Below are positions 24,055 through 32,504 of a DNA stretch of 64,000 nt, one piece after another. Each line of letters opens with the position of its first letter. Within the stretch, counting starts at the first letter, position 1. Source of the DNA: BOG-908 sp963692875 (GTDB lineage Bacteria; Pseudomonadota; Alphaproteobacteria; Acetobacterales; Acetobacteraceae); assembly GCA_965198755.1 (NCBI GenBank), contig OZ240673.1, forward strand, positions 2,666,001-2,730,000. The letters run 5' to 3'. Under the pieces are notes generated by a model, which saw only the letters and a list, made by a program, of their open reading frames with translations, was not told the DNA's origin and searched no databases. The position numbers and the translations under genes were made by a program.

Positions 24055-25187
24055 ATGACACGATCTGATCGAACCAGCGTGTGGGCATCTGTGCCTGCGT
24101 GCCTCGCCGTCTCGCTCTCCGCTGCCGCGCAAACCCCTGCGGCCGCCCAAACCGCGTCAGGCCCCGTGAAGCACGACTACCACCTCCACCGCTTCACCAC
24201 CGAAGGCGGCGCCGTCCTGCCGGATGCTGTCATCGTCTACGGCACCTACGGAACGCTGAACGCCAACCGCGACAACGCCGTGCTGCTGCCGTCGCACTAC
24301 ATGGCCGACATGACCGGTTACGACTGGCTGATCGGCCCCGGCAAGGCGCTCGACCCCACCAAGCTCTTCCTGGTCACCAGCGAATGTTCGGCAACGGCCG
24401 CTCATCCTCGCCAAGCAACACGCCGGCGCCGTTCCACGGTCCGCACTTCCCCGCCATCACCATCCGCGACAACGTCAATGCCGTCCACACGCTCCTTACC
24501 GACGAGCTGCACGTGCGACACCTGCGCGCGGTGATCGGTTTCTCCATGGGCGCGCAACAAAGCCTGCAATGGGCCGTCAGCTACCCGGACTTCATGGACC
24601 GCATCGTCGCCACCTCGGGCACCGCCAAGACGTACGGACACGGCATCGTCCGGCTGGAAAGCCAGATCGCCGCGATCGAAACCGACCCGGTGTTCGACAA
24701 CGGCAACTACGCCACCGAGCCGAAACGCGGCATCGAGGCGACCTCGCTGGTGTGGCTCGCCTGGCTGTACTCGCAGGAATGGTGGCGCGACGAGCTGTGG
24801 CGCGGCGACAACCCGCCGGGCACCACGTTCCAGCAGGCCGTCGACCGCTACAAGACCGAGTTTTTCGCAGGCGCCGACGCGAACGACCTCATTCTGCAGA
24901 TGCGCGCGTGGGAATCCAACGATGTCGGTCATACCGCACCCTTTCACGGCGACGTGCAGGCGGCGCTGCGGTCGATCAAGGTGCCGGTCCTGTACATGCC
25001 GTCGGCGACGGACCTGTATTTTCCGGTGGAGGACGCGAAGTGGGAATCGCAGTTCATCGACCGTTGCACGTTCATGCCGATCCCCTCGCTGTGGGGGCAC
25101 CCGGCGGGCGCAGGCGCCAGCCCGGCCGATGCAAAGTTCATCAACGAGCACGTGGCGGCATTCATGGCCGGCGAGGCAAGGAAGTAA
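24055..25187 (+). pseudogene. Secreted alpha/beta hydrolase of the homoserine-acetyltransferase type, frameshifted
   Basis: A signal peptide (CLAVSLSAAAQTPAAAQTA) and the first half (VIVYGTYGTLNANRDNAVLL, then LIGPGKALDPTKLFLVTSE) lie in one frame; the rest (MFGNGRSSSPSNTPAPFHGP, VIGFSMGAQQSLQWAVSYP with nucleophile Ser, YMPSATDLYFP with the Asp, SLWGHPAGAG with the His) lies in another. The change falls at about 24384, where GCGAATGTTC would read SEMFG if one G were restored (GAGATG). Everything else is intact, so the lesion is recent or a sequence error. The TAA stop is part of the inverted repeat of a 202-bp element. Confidence 0.85.
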
Positions 25188-25386
25188 TACCAAACGGTGT
25201 GAAGGTGACCGTTCCAAAAGCAAGCAAGGCCTTCTTTTTTGAAAAAAGAAGCAAAAAACTTTTGACTCCGCTGTCGCGGACTTCTCCGGAGAGCGCGCGA
25301 CAGCGGAGTCAAAAGTTTTTTGGTCCTTTTTTTCAAAAAAGGACTGCTTGCTTTCTATGAGAAAGCATCATCGCCAGTTGGTATAA
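25185..25386. mobile_element. 202-bp inverted-repeat element enclosing a PHR
   Basis: Ends TAATACCAAACGG and CCAGTTGGTATAA. A second copy of exactly the same length lies at 59704-59905. The inner PHR (25220-25354) has a near-perfect long palindrome: TTTTGACTCCGCTGTCGCG against CGCGACAGCGGAGTCAAAA. No coding capacity; it would need a transposase from elsewhere. Confidence 0.75.
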
Positions 25387-25450
25387 AGCCTTCTTTTTCG
25401 AAAAGCTTTTGTCTCCGCTGTCGCGCGCTCGCCGGTGAGCACGCGACCCT
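25387..25450. repeat. PHR fragment (type B, internal deletion)
   Basis: GCCTTCTTTTTCGAAAAGC then TTTTGTCTCCGCTGTCGCGC; the second strand of the hairpin is deleted. It directly follows the 202-bp element. Confidence 0.7.
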
Positions 25451-25467
25451 GGAAGAAAATTCTTTGT

Positions 25468-25581
25468 CAGTGTCCGTTTGAAAAGTCGGCTTGGTGAGTC
25501 AGCTGGCGTGGTTTATCGAGCACCGGAGCGCAGAGAAACCGCGTCAGATGGCCGCCAGGGCGACTTTTCAGACGGACACTG
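25468..25581. mobile_element. 114-bp inverted-repeat element next to the hdaA start
   Basis: Terminal inverted repeats CAGTGTCCGTTTGAAAAGTCG and CGACTTTTCAGACGGACACTG differ at one position. A diverged copy in the opposite orientation lies at 15733-15833. The last base of the element is immediately followed by the ATG of hdaA, so the gene's ribosome-binding region is element-derived. No coding capacity. Confidence 0.8.
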
Positions 25582-26289
25582 ATGACCCGCCAGCTCCCCC
25601 TCCCGCTCGGCCCGATCTTCCACTTCACCAGCGCCGGCCTGGTGGAGGGAAACGCCAACCGCCAGGCCCTCGCCTGGCTTGCCGACCCGGCCGGCTGGCC
25701 GCTGCACCGCCTCGCCGTCTGGGGCCTCGAGGGCGCCGGCAAGACGCACCTGCTGCACGCGTTTGCCGAGCGCACCGGCGGCGTGCTGCTGCCCGGCGGC
25801 GCCATGCGCCTCCTGGTGGACCTGCCCGCCTCCGGCACCGTCGCGGTCGACGACGCCGACGAAGCCGCCGAGGCTGAATCCCTGCTGCACCTGCTCAACG
25901 CCGCCGCGGAGGCAGGCTTGCCCGTCCTGCTCGCCGGCCGCACGCCGCCGTCGCGCTGGCCCTCGCCGCTGCCAGACCTCACCAGCCGCTTGCGGGCGAC
26001 CACCGCGGTGGGGCTGGACCTGCCGGACGACGAGATGCTGGCCGACCTGCTCGCCCGGCTGCTGGCAGAGCGGCAGCTTCGCGTGGAGCCGCACGTGCAG
26101 GCCTACCTGTTGGCCCGCCTGCCGCGCACCGGCGGCGCGCTGCGCGAGGCGGCCTGCCGGCTGGACCGCGCTTCACTGGCGGACGGGCGGCGCGTGACAC
26201 GGGCCCTGGCGGCCGAAACGCTCGCCTCGATGGACGTGGGCGCGGACGGCTCCGATGGTCCGGCTCAGGGTGAGCCGTTGCTGTTTTGA
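25582..26289 (+). CDS. hdaA: DnaA regulatory inactivator HdaA
   Basis: 235 aa. HdaA resembles the AAA+ domain of DnaA and, with the beta clamp, promotes hydrolysis of DnaA-ATP to limit re-initiation. The N-terminal QLPLPLG is a clamp-binding motif; Walker A is GLEGAGKTHLLHAF and the Walker B region is TVAVDDADE. The C-terminal lid is present (YLLARLPRTGGALREAACRL). The ATG abuts the 114-bp element, and no Shine-Dalgarno other than element sequence is available. Its position between the permease and ppk1 is conserved in alphaproteobacteria. Confidence 0.92.
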   Translation: MTRQLPLPLGPIFHFTSAGLVEGNANRQALAWLADPAGWPLHRLAVWGLEGAGKTHLLHAFAERTGGVLLPGGAMRLLVDLPASGTVAVDDADEAAEAESLLHLLNAAAEAGLPVLLAGRTPPSRWPSPLPDLTSRLRATTAVGLDLPDDEMLADLLARLLAERQLRVEPHVQAYLLARLPRTGGALREAACRLDRASLADGRRVTRALAAETLASMDVGADGSDGPAQGEPLLF

Positions 26290-26308
26290 GACGGTTGGAC
26301 ACCCGAAA

Positions 26309-26444
26309 GAAAGCGAGCGCTTCTTTTTCGAGAAAAAGAAGCAAAAAGCTTTTGTCACGGCTGTCGCGGACTTTTCCACACGACGCGCCCAAGGGAACAA
26401 AAGTTTTTTGCTTCTTTTTTTCAAAAAAGAAGGCCTTGCTTGCT
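26309..26444. repeat. PHR copy, complete (type B left, type A right)
   Basis: Left arm with CGAG centre, GGCTGTCGCGGAC, spacer ACACGACGCGCCCAAGGGAA, right arm ending GGCCTTGCTTGC. Between hdaA and ppk1. Confidence 0.93.
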
Positions 26445-26485
26445 TCGATTATGTCCCGCGCCCCACGCTGCTATAGACTACTTCC

Positions 26486-28720
26486 ATGCCCAGATCCTCC
26501 ACCCGCGCCCAGCACCTCCGCCCCGTGCCGACGGACGCCGCGCCGGTCCAGGCCATGTCGCCCGGCGACCCCAACCGCTTCATCAACCGCGAGCTGAGCT
26601 GGCTGGACTTCAACACTCGCGTCGTCGAGGAGGCCGAGAACACTCGCCACCCCCTGCTCGAGCGCCTGCGCTTCGTCAGCATCAGTGCGGCCAACCTCGA
26701 CGAGTTCTTCTCCGTCCGCATCGCAGGGCTGATCGGCCAGGCGCGCGCCGGGCTGACCCGCACGTCGCCGGATGGCCGCACCCCCGCCCAGCAGCTCACC
26801 GCCGTGAACGAGCGCGCCAAGGCGCTGCTCGACCGCCAGCAGACCGTCTGGCTGGAGCTGCGCCACGCGCTGCAGTCTGCCGGGCTGGAAGTCTGCGACA
26901 CCGCCCACATCAGCGAGGCCGAGCGCAACTGGCTCGATTCCTGGTTCATGGAGCGCGTCTTCCCGGTGCTGACCCCACTGGCCATCGACCCGGCGCACCC
27001 GTTCCCCTTCATCCCCAACATGGGCCTGGTGATGGCGTTGCAGCTGCAGCGCGAGGAGGAGCCGGCCGCCAGCCAGCATGGCGGCCAGCACATGCGCGGT
27101 CTGATCCCGCTGCCCAGCCAGGTGGACCGCTTCATCCGCCTGCCTGCCGGCGAGCAGCCCGGCCAGATCCGCTTCGTCATGCTGGAGGACGTGGTGGTGA
27201 TGTTCCTGCAGCGCGTCTTCCCCGGGTTCGCCATCACCGGGCAGGGCCTATTCCGCCTGATCCGCGACACCGACATCGAGTTCGAGGAGGAGGCCGAGGA
27301 CCTGGTGCGCATGTATGAGACGGCGTTAAAACGCCGCCGCCGCGGCAGCGTCATCCACCTCGCGGTGGACGCCGGAATGCCCGAACCGCTGGTCGACCTG
27401 GTCGCCGACAGCGTGGACGTCCAACGCGACGAGATCAGCGTGCAGGCCGGCCTGATCGGGGTCGTGGACCTCAAACAGCTCATCGTGGACGACCGGCCGG
27501 ACCTGCTGTTCACCCCCTACACGCCGCGCTTCCCCGAACGCATCCGTGATTTCGGCGGTGATTGTTTTGCCGCCATCCGTGCCAAGGACATCATCGTCCA
27601 CCACCCGTTCGAGAGCTTCGACGTGGTGGTGCAGTTCCTGCGCCAGGCTGCCTCCGATCCCAACGTCGTGGCCATCAAGCAGACGCTGTACCGCACCAGC
27701 CGCGACAGCCCGATCGTAAAGGCGCTGATAGAGGCTGCAGAATCCGGCAAGTCGGTCACCGCCATGGTGGAGTTGCGCGCGCGCTTCGACGAGGAGGCCA
27801 ACATCCGCCTGGCGCGCTCGCTGGAAGCCGCCGGCGTGCAGGTGGTGTTCGGGTTCGCCGAGCTGAAAACGCACGCCAAGATCAGCCTGGTGGTGCGGCG
27901 CGAGGGTGCGTCCATGCGCAGCTACGCGCATTACGGCACCGGCAACTACCACCCGATCACCGCGCGCGTGTACACCGACCTCAGCTTCTTCACCGCCGAC
28001 CCCGACCTCACGCGCGACGCGATGCGGCTGTTCAACTACATGACCGGCTATGCGCAGCCCGAACGCATGGACGCGCTGGCGTTCTCGCCGCTGACGCTGC
28101 GCACCACGCTGTGCGAGCTGGTGGACCAGGAAATCGCCTCTGCTCGCGAGGGCAAGCCTGCTTCGATCTGGCTGAAGCTGAACAGCCTGGTGGACCCGCG
28201 GCTGATCGACAAGCTGTACGAGGCGTCCAACGCCGGCGTGCACGTGATGGCGGTGGTGCGCGGCATCTGCTGCCTGCGGCCCGGCGTTTCGGGATTGTCC
28301 GAAAACATCCGCGTCAAATCCATCGTCGGCCGCTTCCTCGAACACGGGCGCATCTGCGTGTTCGGCAACGGCCACCGGCTGCCCAGCCGGCACGCGCTGG
28401 TGTTCATCAGCTCGGCCGACTGGATGGAGCGCAACATGGACTGGCGGGTGGAGACCTTCGTGCCGATCCGCAACGCCACCGTGCACGCGCAGGTGCTCGA
28501 CCAGATCATGGTGACCAACCTGAAGGACACGCTGCAATCGTGGGAGCTGAAACCGTCCGGCGAGTGGGAGCGTGTGCCGCCAGGGGGCAAACCCGTGTCT
28601 GCGCATGAGTATTTCATGACCAACCCGTCGCTGTCCGGGCGCGGGTCGGCGCTGCATGGGCCGGTGGTGCCGCTGCCGCGGCCTCGGCCGATGCGGCCGG
28701 ATCGGGTGTTGCAGGATTGA
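26486..28720 (+). CDS. ppk1: Polyphosphate kinase 1
   Basis: 744 aa, the usual length. It reversibly polymerises the gamma-phosphate of ATP into polyphosphate. The N-terminal domain is clear (FINRELSWLDFNTRVVEEA, ISAANLDEFFSVRIAGL); the phospho-acceptor His is in LKTHAKISLVVRRE near residue 463, with the second conserved His in RFLEHGRICVF near 619; YAHYGTGNYHPITARVYTD is intact. The first ~25 residues are a variable extension. A PHR arm begins on the base after the TGA. No exopolyphosphatase gene follows. Confidence 0.97.
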   Translation: MPRSSTRAQHLRPVPTDAAPVQAMSPGDPNRFINRELSWLDFNTRVVEEAENTRHPLLERLRFVSISAANLDEFFSVRIAGLIGQARAGLTRTSPDGRTPAQQLTAVNERAKALLDRQQTVWLELRHALQSAGLEVCDTAHISEAERNWLDSWFMERVFPVLTPLAIDPAHPFPFIPNMGLVMALQLQREEEPAASQHGGQHMRGLIPLPSQVDRFIRLPAGEQPGQIRFVMLEDVVVMFLQRVFPGFAITGQGLFRLIRDTDIEFEEEAEDLVRMYETALKRRRRGSVIHLAVDAGMPEPLVDLVADSVDVQRDEISVQAGLIGVVDLKQLIVDDRPDLLFTPYTPRFPERIRDFGGDCFAAIRAKDIIVHHPFESFDVVVQFLRQAASDPNVVAIKQTLYRTSRDSPIVKALIEAAESGKSVTAMVELRARFDEEANIRLARSLEAAGVQVVFGFAELKTHAKISLVVRREGASMRSYAHYGTGNYHPITARVYTDLSFFTADPDLTRDAMRLFNYMTGYAQPERMDALAFSPLTLRTTLCELVDQEIASAREGKPASIWLKLNSLVDPRLIDKLYEASNAGVHVMAVVRGICCLRPGVSGLSENIRVKSIVGRFLEHGRICVFGNGHRLPSRHALVFISSADWMERNMDWRVETFVPIRNATVHAQVLDQIMVTNLKDTLQSWELKPSGEWERVPPGGKPVSAHEYFMTNPSLSGRGSALHGPVVPLPRPRPMRPDRVLQD

Positions 28721-28775
28721 GCAAGCAAGCGGTTCTTTTTTGAAAAAAAGAACCAAAAAACTTTTGTTCTCTTAA
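28721..28775. repeat. PHR copy, left arm only (type A)
   Basis: GCAAGCAAGCGGTTC arm starting immediately after the ppk1 stop; no right arm before the next gene. Confidence 0.88.
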
Positions 28776-28829
28776 GGGGGCGGTGTTGAGGCGTGTTGTT
28801 CCAGGTGGCGGCGTCGGCAAAGTTGAGCC

Positions 28830-29132
28830 GTGACGACACCTGATGCAGTGGGGCTGTTTGGAGTGGCGCTGTACGTCGGCGCGTATGGAGGCTTGCAGCT
28901 TGGCAGGCTGAGATTGGCAGGTGCAAGCTATACCGCCTTGAACGTAGCCGGCGGTCTGGCGGTGATCTTTTCGCTGCTGTGGAGTTTCAACCTCGCATCG
29001 TTCGTCACACAGGTTCTGTGGTTGGTATTCTCGGTGGTCGGGTACCTGCGCGTTCGAAGGACCGGATCAAACAGCACAAGCAGCGGCGCCGGCTTGAGCC
29101 ATGCATCCTTGGCGAATGACGATGTTGTCTGA
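28830..29132 (+). CDS. CBU_0592-like small membrane protein
   Basis: 100 aa from a GTG. Three hydrophobic segments: LFGVALYVGAYGGLQLGRL, ALNVAGGLAVIFSLLWSF and FVTQVLWLVFSVVGYLRV, in the layout of the CBU_0592 family of bacterial membrane proteins (function unknown). The C-terminal ~25 residues are Ser-rich and soluble. An isolated gene with PHR on both sides. Confidence 0.65.
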   Translation: MTTPDAVGLFGVALYVGAYGGLQLGRLRLAGASYTALNVAGGLAVIFSLLWSFNLASFVTQVLWLVFSVVGYLRVRRTGSNSTSSGAGLSHASLANDDVV

Positions 29133-29184
29133 GTATGCTCTCGTTTGTCTTGTCTCGAGCCGCGCGGAGCATTGAAAGTCTCGA

Positions 29185-29315
29185 GGCAAGCAGTCCTTTT
29201 TTGAAAAGAGAACCAAAAACCTTTGACTCCGCTGTCGCGCGCTCCCGGAAAAGGTCCGCGACAGCCGAGTCAAAAGTTTTTTGCTTCTTTTTTCCAAAAA
29301 AGAAGGCTTGCTTGT
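29185..29315. repeat. PHR copy, complete, left arm decayed
   Basis: Left arm GTCCTTTTTTGAAAAGAGAA has lost pairing; spacer CTCCGCTGTCGCGCGCTCCC and CCGCGACAGCCGAGTC are palindromic; the right arm is type A. Confidence 0.85.
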
Positions 29316-29551
29316 TTTGGAATGGTCAACCTTGAAGCCGCTTGATATCAGAGTCAAAAGTCCCTGGACCACACCGGAAAGACGCCCGACACCTACATTC
29401 TGAGCGAGCACGACCTTGAAATGAAACCAAAGGCTTCCTGATTGGCTACCAAATGGCTCGAGCTTACAGCCGACTCTACGCAGACATAACTCAATAAAGG
29501 TTTGCTGGTTAGCCATAAAAACGCGCCCCACGGCAACACGCACAGACGATA
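29316..29551. other. Non-coding stretch upstream of the nucleoside transporter
   Basis: AT-richer than average. No gene or structured RNA recognised. Confidence 0.4.
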
Positions 29552-29612
29552 CCGCGACAGCCGCAACAAAAGCTTTTTGCTCCTTTCTCTCGAAAAAGAA
29601 GGACTTTTCTTT
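29552..29612. repeat. PHR copy, right half (type B)
   Basis: CCGCGACAGCCGCAAC, CAAAAGCTTTTTGC and an arm with CTCG centre. It ends ~55 bp before the transporter start. Confidence 0.82.
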
Positions 29613-29667
29613 TGCCTTTTTCGCGGCTAAGGCCGCAACCACCCACTCCGGCCGAGCCTCCTCGCAC

Positions 29668-30903
29668 GTGCAAGCTATCCCCGGCCTAATCCTGCTCGCG
29701 ATCCTAGCCTGGGCGCTTTCCGAAGACCGCCGCGCCATCCCCTGGCGCACCGTCGCCTGCGGCTTCGCGCTACAGGCCGCCCTGGCCGTGCTGATGCTGC
29801 ACGCCGCCCCGGCGCGCGCGGCCGTCCTGCTGGTCAGCAACCTGGTCACCGCCCTGCAGGACGCCACCGACGCAGGTGCCAGCTTCGTCTTCGGCTACCT
29901 CGCCGGCGGCCCCGCTCCCTTCGCCACCACCAACCCGCCGGCCGGCTTCGTCCTCGCCTTCAAGGTGCTGCCGCTGGTGCTGGTGATCAGCGCGCTCAGC
30001 TCGCTGCTGTTCTACTGGGGCCTCCTGCAGCGCATCACCGCCGCGTTCGCCTGGGTGCTGCGCCGCACCCTGGGCCTGTCCGGCGCGCTGGCCCTGGGTG
30101 CTGCCACCCACATCTTCCTCGGCATGATCGAGGCGCCGCTGCTGATCCGCCCCTACCTCGCCGGCCTCTCCCGCGGCGAGTTGTTCGCGCTGATGAGCGC
30201 CGGCATGGCAGGCGTTGCGGGCACGGTGATGGCAATCTACGCCGCCATCCTCACGCCGGTGCTGCCGGATGCCCTCGCCGCCATCCTGACCGCCTCCGTC
30301 GTCAGCACGCCGGCGGCCCTGGCCATCGCCGCGCTGATGATCCCGTTCGCGCCCGGCGACACCGAGACGGTCTCGCCCGACTACCACCCGGCGGCCAGCA
30401 CGTTGGACGCCATCACGCGCGGCACCGCGGAGGGCGTGGTCCCGCTGGTCGGCATCGCTACCACGCTGCTGGTGACAGTGGCCCTCGTGGCGCTCGTCAA
30501 CATGGGTCTCGGCCACATCCCGCACAGCGGCGCCGCACCCTGGAGCATCCAGGCGATGCTCGCTTTGCCGCTGCGCCCGGTTCTGTGGTTGATCGGCATA
30601 CCGTGGGCGCAAACGCCGGCGGCATCGTTGCTGATGGCCACGAAGACGATACTGAACGAGCTGGTCGCCTACGTGAACATGGCCGGGTTGCGGCCCGAAG
30701 CGCTCTCGGCGCGATCGAAGCAGATCATGGTGTTCGCGCTGTGCGGTTTTGCCAATTTGGGTAGTGCCGGGATCATGGTCGGCGGAATCGGTGCCATGGT
30801 GCCGGCACGGCGGGCGGAGGTCGCGAACTTGGGTTTGCGGTCGATTCTGTCGGGAAGCTTGGCGACGTTGATGAGCGGGGCTTGGGCGGGGTTGCTGGCT
30901 TAG
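29668..30903 (+). CDS. Concentrative nucleoside transporter (NupC/CNT family)
   Basis: 411 aa from a GTG. Cation-coupled nucleoside uptake. Family core: FVFGYLAGG, the LVISALSSLLFYWGLLQRI gate region, LGAATHIFLGMIEAPLLIRP, MSAGMAGVAGTVMAIYA, TKTILNELVAYVNM and CGFANLGSAGIMVGGIGAM. These correspond to the helical hairpins that form the nucleoside site. A single-gene unit; its TAG is directly followed by a PHR arm. Confidence 0.93.
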   Translation: MQAIPGLILLAILAWALSEDRRAIPWRTVACGFALQAALAVLMLHAAPARAAVLLVSNLVTALQDATDAGASFVFGYLAGGPAPFATTNPPAGFVLAFKVLPLVLVISALSSLLFYWGLLQRITAAFAWVLRRTLGLSGALALGAATHIFLGMIEAPLLIRPYLAGLSRGELFALMSAGMAGVAGTVMAIYAAILTPVLPDALAAILTASVVSTPAALAIAALMIPFAPGDTETVSPDYHPAASTLDAITRGTAEGVVPLVGIATTLLVTVALVALVNMGLGHIPHSGAAPWSIQAMLALPLRPVLWLIGIPWAQTPAASLLMATKTILNELVAYVNMAGLRPEALSARSKQIMVFALCGFANLGSAGIMVGGIGAMVPARRAEVANLGLRSILSGSLATLMSGAWAGLLA

Positions 30904-31020
30904 GCAAGTAAGCAAGCAGTTCTTTTTTGAAAAAAAGAACCAACAAACTTTTGTCTTCGCTGTCGCGCGCTCGTCGGAGAGGGTCGCGACAGCGGCTCGA
31001 AGAAAACCGCTGGCTTGCTT
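30904..31020. repeat. PHR copy, left arm type A, right arm truncated
   Basis: Starts on the base after the transporter stop. The spacer has both CTGTCGCGCG and GTCGCGACAGCGG; the right arm is reduced to CGGCTCGAAGAAAACCGC plus the end TGGCTTGCTT. Confidence 0.87.
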
Positions 31021-31975
31021 AAGAACTCCCGATCAGCACTCCACATGCCAGAACCAGCGCCCCGCCAAACATCACCTGGAACGCCGCGGTCGCGAAGTTG
31101 CTCTCCATGTAGCGCCAGCGAATCCATGAAATGGCCGCCAGCTCCACCACCACCACCGCGCCGGCCGCGTAGGTCGCCGTCCAGAACGCCGGGATCAGAT
31201 ACGGCAAAGTGTGGCCGATGCCGCCCAGCGTCGTCATCGCACCGCAGATCAGCCCGCGCAGGATCGGCGCCCCGCGGCCGGAGATCTTGCCGTCGTCGCT
31301 GAGCGCCTCGGCAAACCCCATGGAGATGCCGGCGCCGATGCTGGCCGCCAAGCCCACCAGAAACGCGTTCCAGCTTTGATGGGTGGCGAACGCCGCAGCA
31401 AACACCGGCGCCAGCGTGGAGACCGAGCCGTCCATCAGCCCCACCAACCCGGGCTGCACAATCTGCAGCACGAAGCGGCGGCGGGCGTCGTCCTCCTCGC
31501 GGGTGCCGCGGCCGTCCGAGAGGTGCTGCTCGGTCAGATGCCCGGCCTGCCGCTCGTGGCCGTCCTCAATCTCGGCCAAGTCGCCGAGCAGCTTGCGGAT
31601 GGACGTGTCCGTGCTGCGAGCGGCAGCCGCGCGGTAGAAGCGGCTGGCCTGGGCCTCCATGTCGCGCGCAGCCTTGCGCACCGTCTCGATGTTGAGCGCA
31701 GGCAGGTGCCAGTATTGCCGGCTGGGGGAGAAGCCGCGCACGTCCTGGCGCCGGATGAGCGGGATGTGCTGGCCGAACTTGTCGGCGTACAGGTCGATCA
31801 GGCTGCGGCGATGGTCGTTCTCCTCGACCGACATGTCCTGGAAAATGCGCGCGCTGTCGGGGAAGTCCTGGCGCAGACGCTCGGCAAAGTCGGCGTAGAT
31901 GCGGCCGTCCTCTTCTTCCGAGCTGATCGCCAGGGCCAGTATCTCGCGTTCGGTCAGCGTGTTGAGTTCGCGCAT
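31019..31975 (-). CDS. mbfA: Membrane-bound ferritin-like iron exporter MbfA
   Basis: 318 aa. The N-terminal ~150 residues are a ferritin-like/rubrerythrin domain with Glu/His ligands (ALAISSEEEDGRIYADFAER, DMSVEENDHRRSLIDLY, GDLAEIEDGHERQAGHL); the C-terminal ~170 residues are a VIT1/CCC1-type membrane domain (QPGLVGLMDGSVSTLAPVFA, AGISMGFAEALSDDGKISGR). This architecture defines MbfA, which exports iron and protects against peroxide in rhizobia, where Irr represses it. The ATG at 31975 gives MRELNTLTEREILALAI. A TGC-N9-GCA palindrome lies ~50 bp upstream. Confidence 0.93.
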   Translation of the reverse strand: MRELNTLTEREILALAISSEEEDGRIYADFAERLRQDFPDSARIFQDMSVEENDHRRSLIDLYADKFGQHIPLIRRQDVRGFSPSRQYWHLPALNIETVRKAARDMEAQASRFYRAAAARSTDTSIRKLLGDLAEIEDGHERQAGHLTEQHLSDGRGTREEDDARRRFVLQIVQPGLVGLMDGSVSTLAPVFAAAFATHQSWNAFLVGLAASIGAGISMGFAEALSDDGKISGRGAPILRGLICGAMTTLGGIGHTLPYLIPAFWTATYAAGAVVVVELAAISWIRWRYMESNFATAAFQVMFGGALVLACGVLIGSS

Positions 31976-32025
31976 CCGGCTTACCTAGCCTTGAGGTGGG
32001 CTTAGTCAAGCTCGTTGCGGTTGCC

Positions 32026-32040
32026 TGCAAATGCTTCGCA
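32026..32040. promoter_or_regulatory. Possible metal-regulator operator upstream of mbfA
   Basis: TGCAAATGCTTCGCA is an imperfect 15-bp palindrome (TGCnAAnnnTTnGCA) ending 51 bp upstream of the mbfA start. Irr/Fur-family control of mbfA is known in related bacteria; the match to a specific consensus is not established here. Confidence 0.35.
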
Positions 32041-32052
32041 GTTGCTGATTGA

Positions 32053-32110
32053 CGCAAGCACTTCTTTTTCGAGAAAAAGAAGCAAAAAGCTTTTGTCTCG
32101 GCTGTCGCGG
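32053..32110. repeat. PHR copy, left half (type B)
   Basis: GCAAGCACTTC arm with CGAG centre, CAAAAAGCTTTTG and GGCTGTCGCGG. Confidence 0.87.
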
Positions 32111-32174
32111 ATTTGTCCTGCGGCGTGTACTCGCGTGAACTAGTGCCAGTGTTCCCGAGTGTTGACCTGTTGCA

Positions 32175-32309
32175 GGCGAGCCAAGCGGTTCTTTCCTAGA
32201 AAAAATAACCAAGAAACTTTCGTTCCATTTGGCGCACCTTGCAGGACCCTGCGTGACAATTGGATAAGGTTTTTGCTGCTCAATTTCAAAAAAGCAGGCC
32301 TTGTATTCC
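32175..32309. repeat. Strongly decayed full-length PHR copy
   Basis: GCGAGCCAAGCGGTTCTTTC ... AACCAAGAAACTTTCGTTCC ... GCGTGACAATTGGAT ... AAAAAAGCAGGCCTTG. The order of parts is kept but both hairpins and the CGCGACAGC are mutated. It records an older insertion. Confidence 0.7.
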
Positions 32310-32424
32310 TTCCCAGCGCCGCATCGAGAGTCAAACCCGCGGCTCGCCGATCAAGGTTCTGGTCAGGGTCTTCTGCCGGACTGCTCGCCTCCGCAAGCTT
32401 CCTAGGCCGTGATTACTGGGTAAT

Positions 32425-32504
32425 GCTGTCGCGGAGTTTCCCTCAGCATGCACCCAGGAGACAAAAGTTTTTTGGTTCTTTTTTTCAAAAAAGAACCGCT
32501 TGCT
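32425..32504. repeat. PHR copy, spacer and right arm (type A)
   Basis: GCTGTCGCGGAG, spacer TTTCCCTCAGCATGCACCCA, then a GTTC/GAAC right arm ending GCTTGCTT. The methyltransferase stop lies at its end. Confidence 0.88.
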
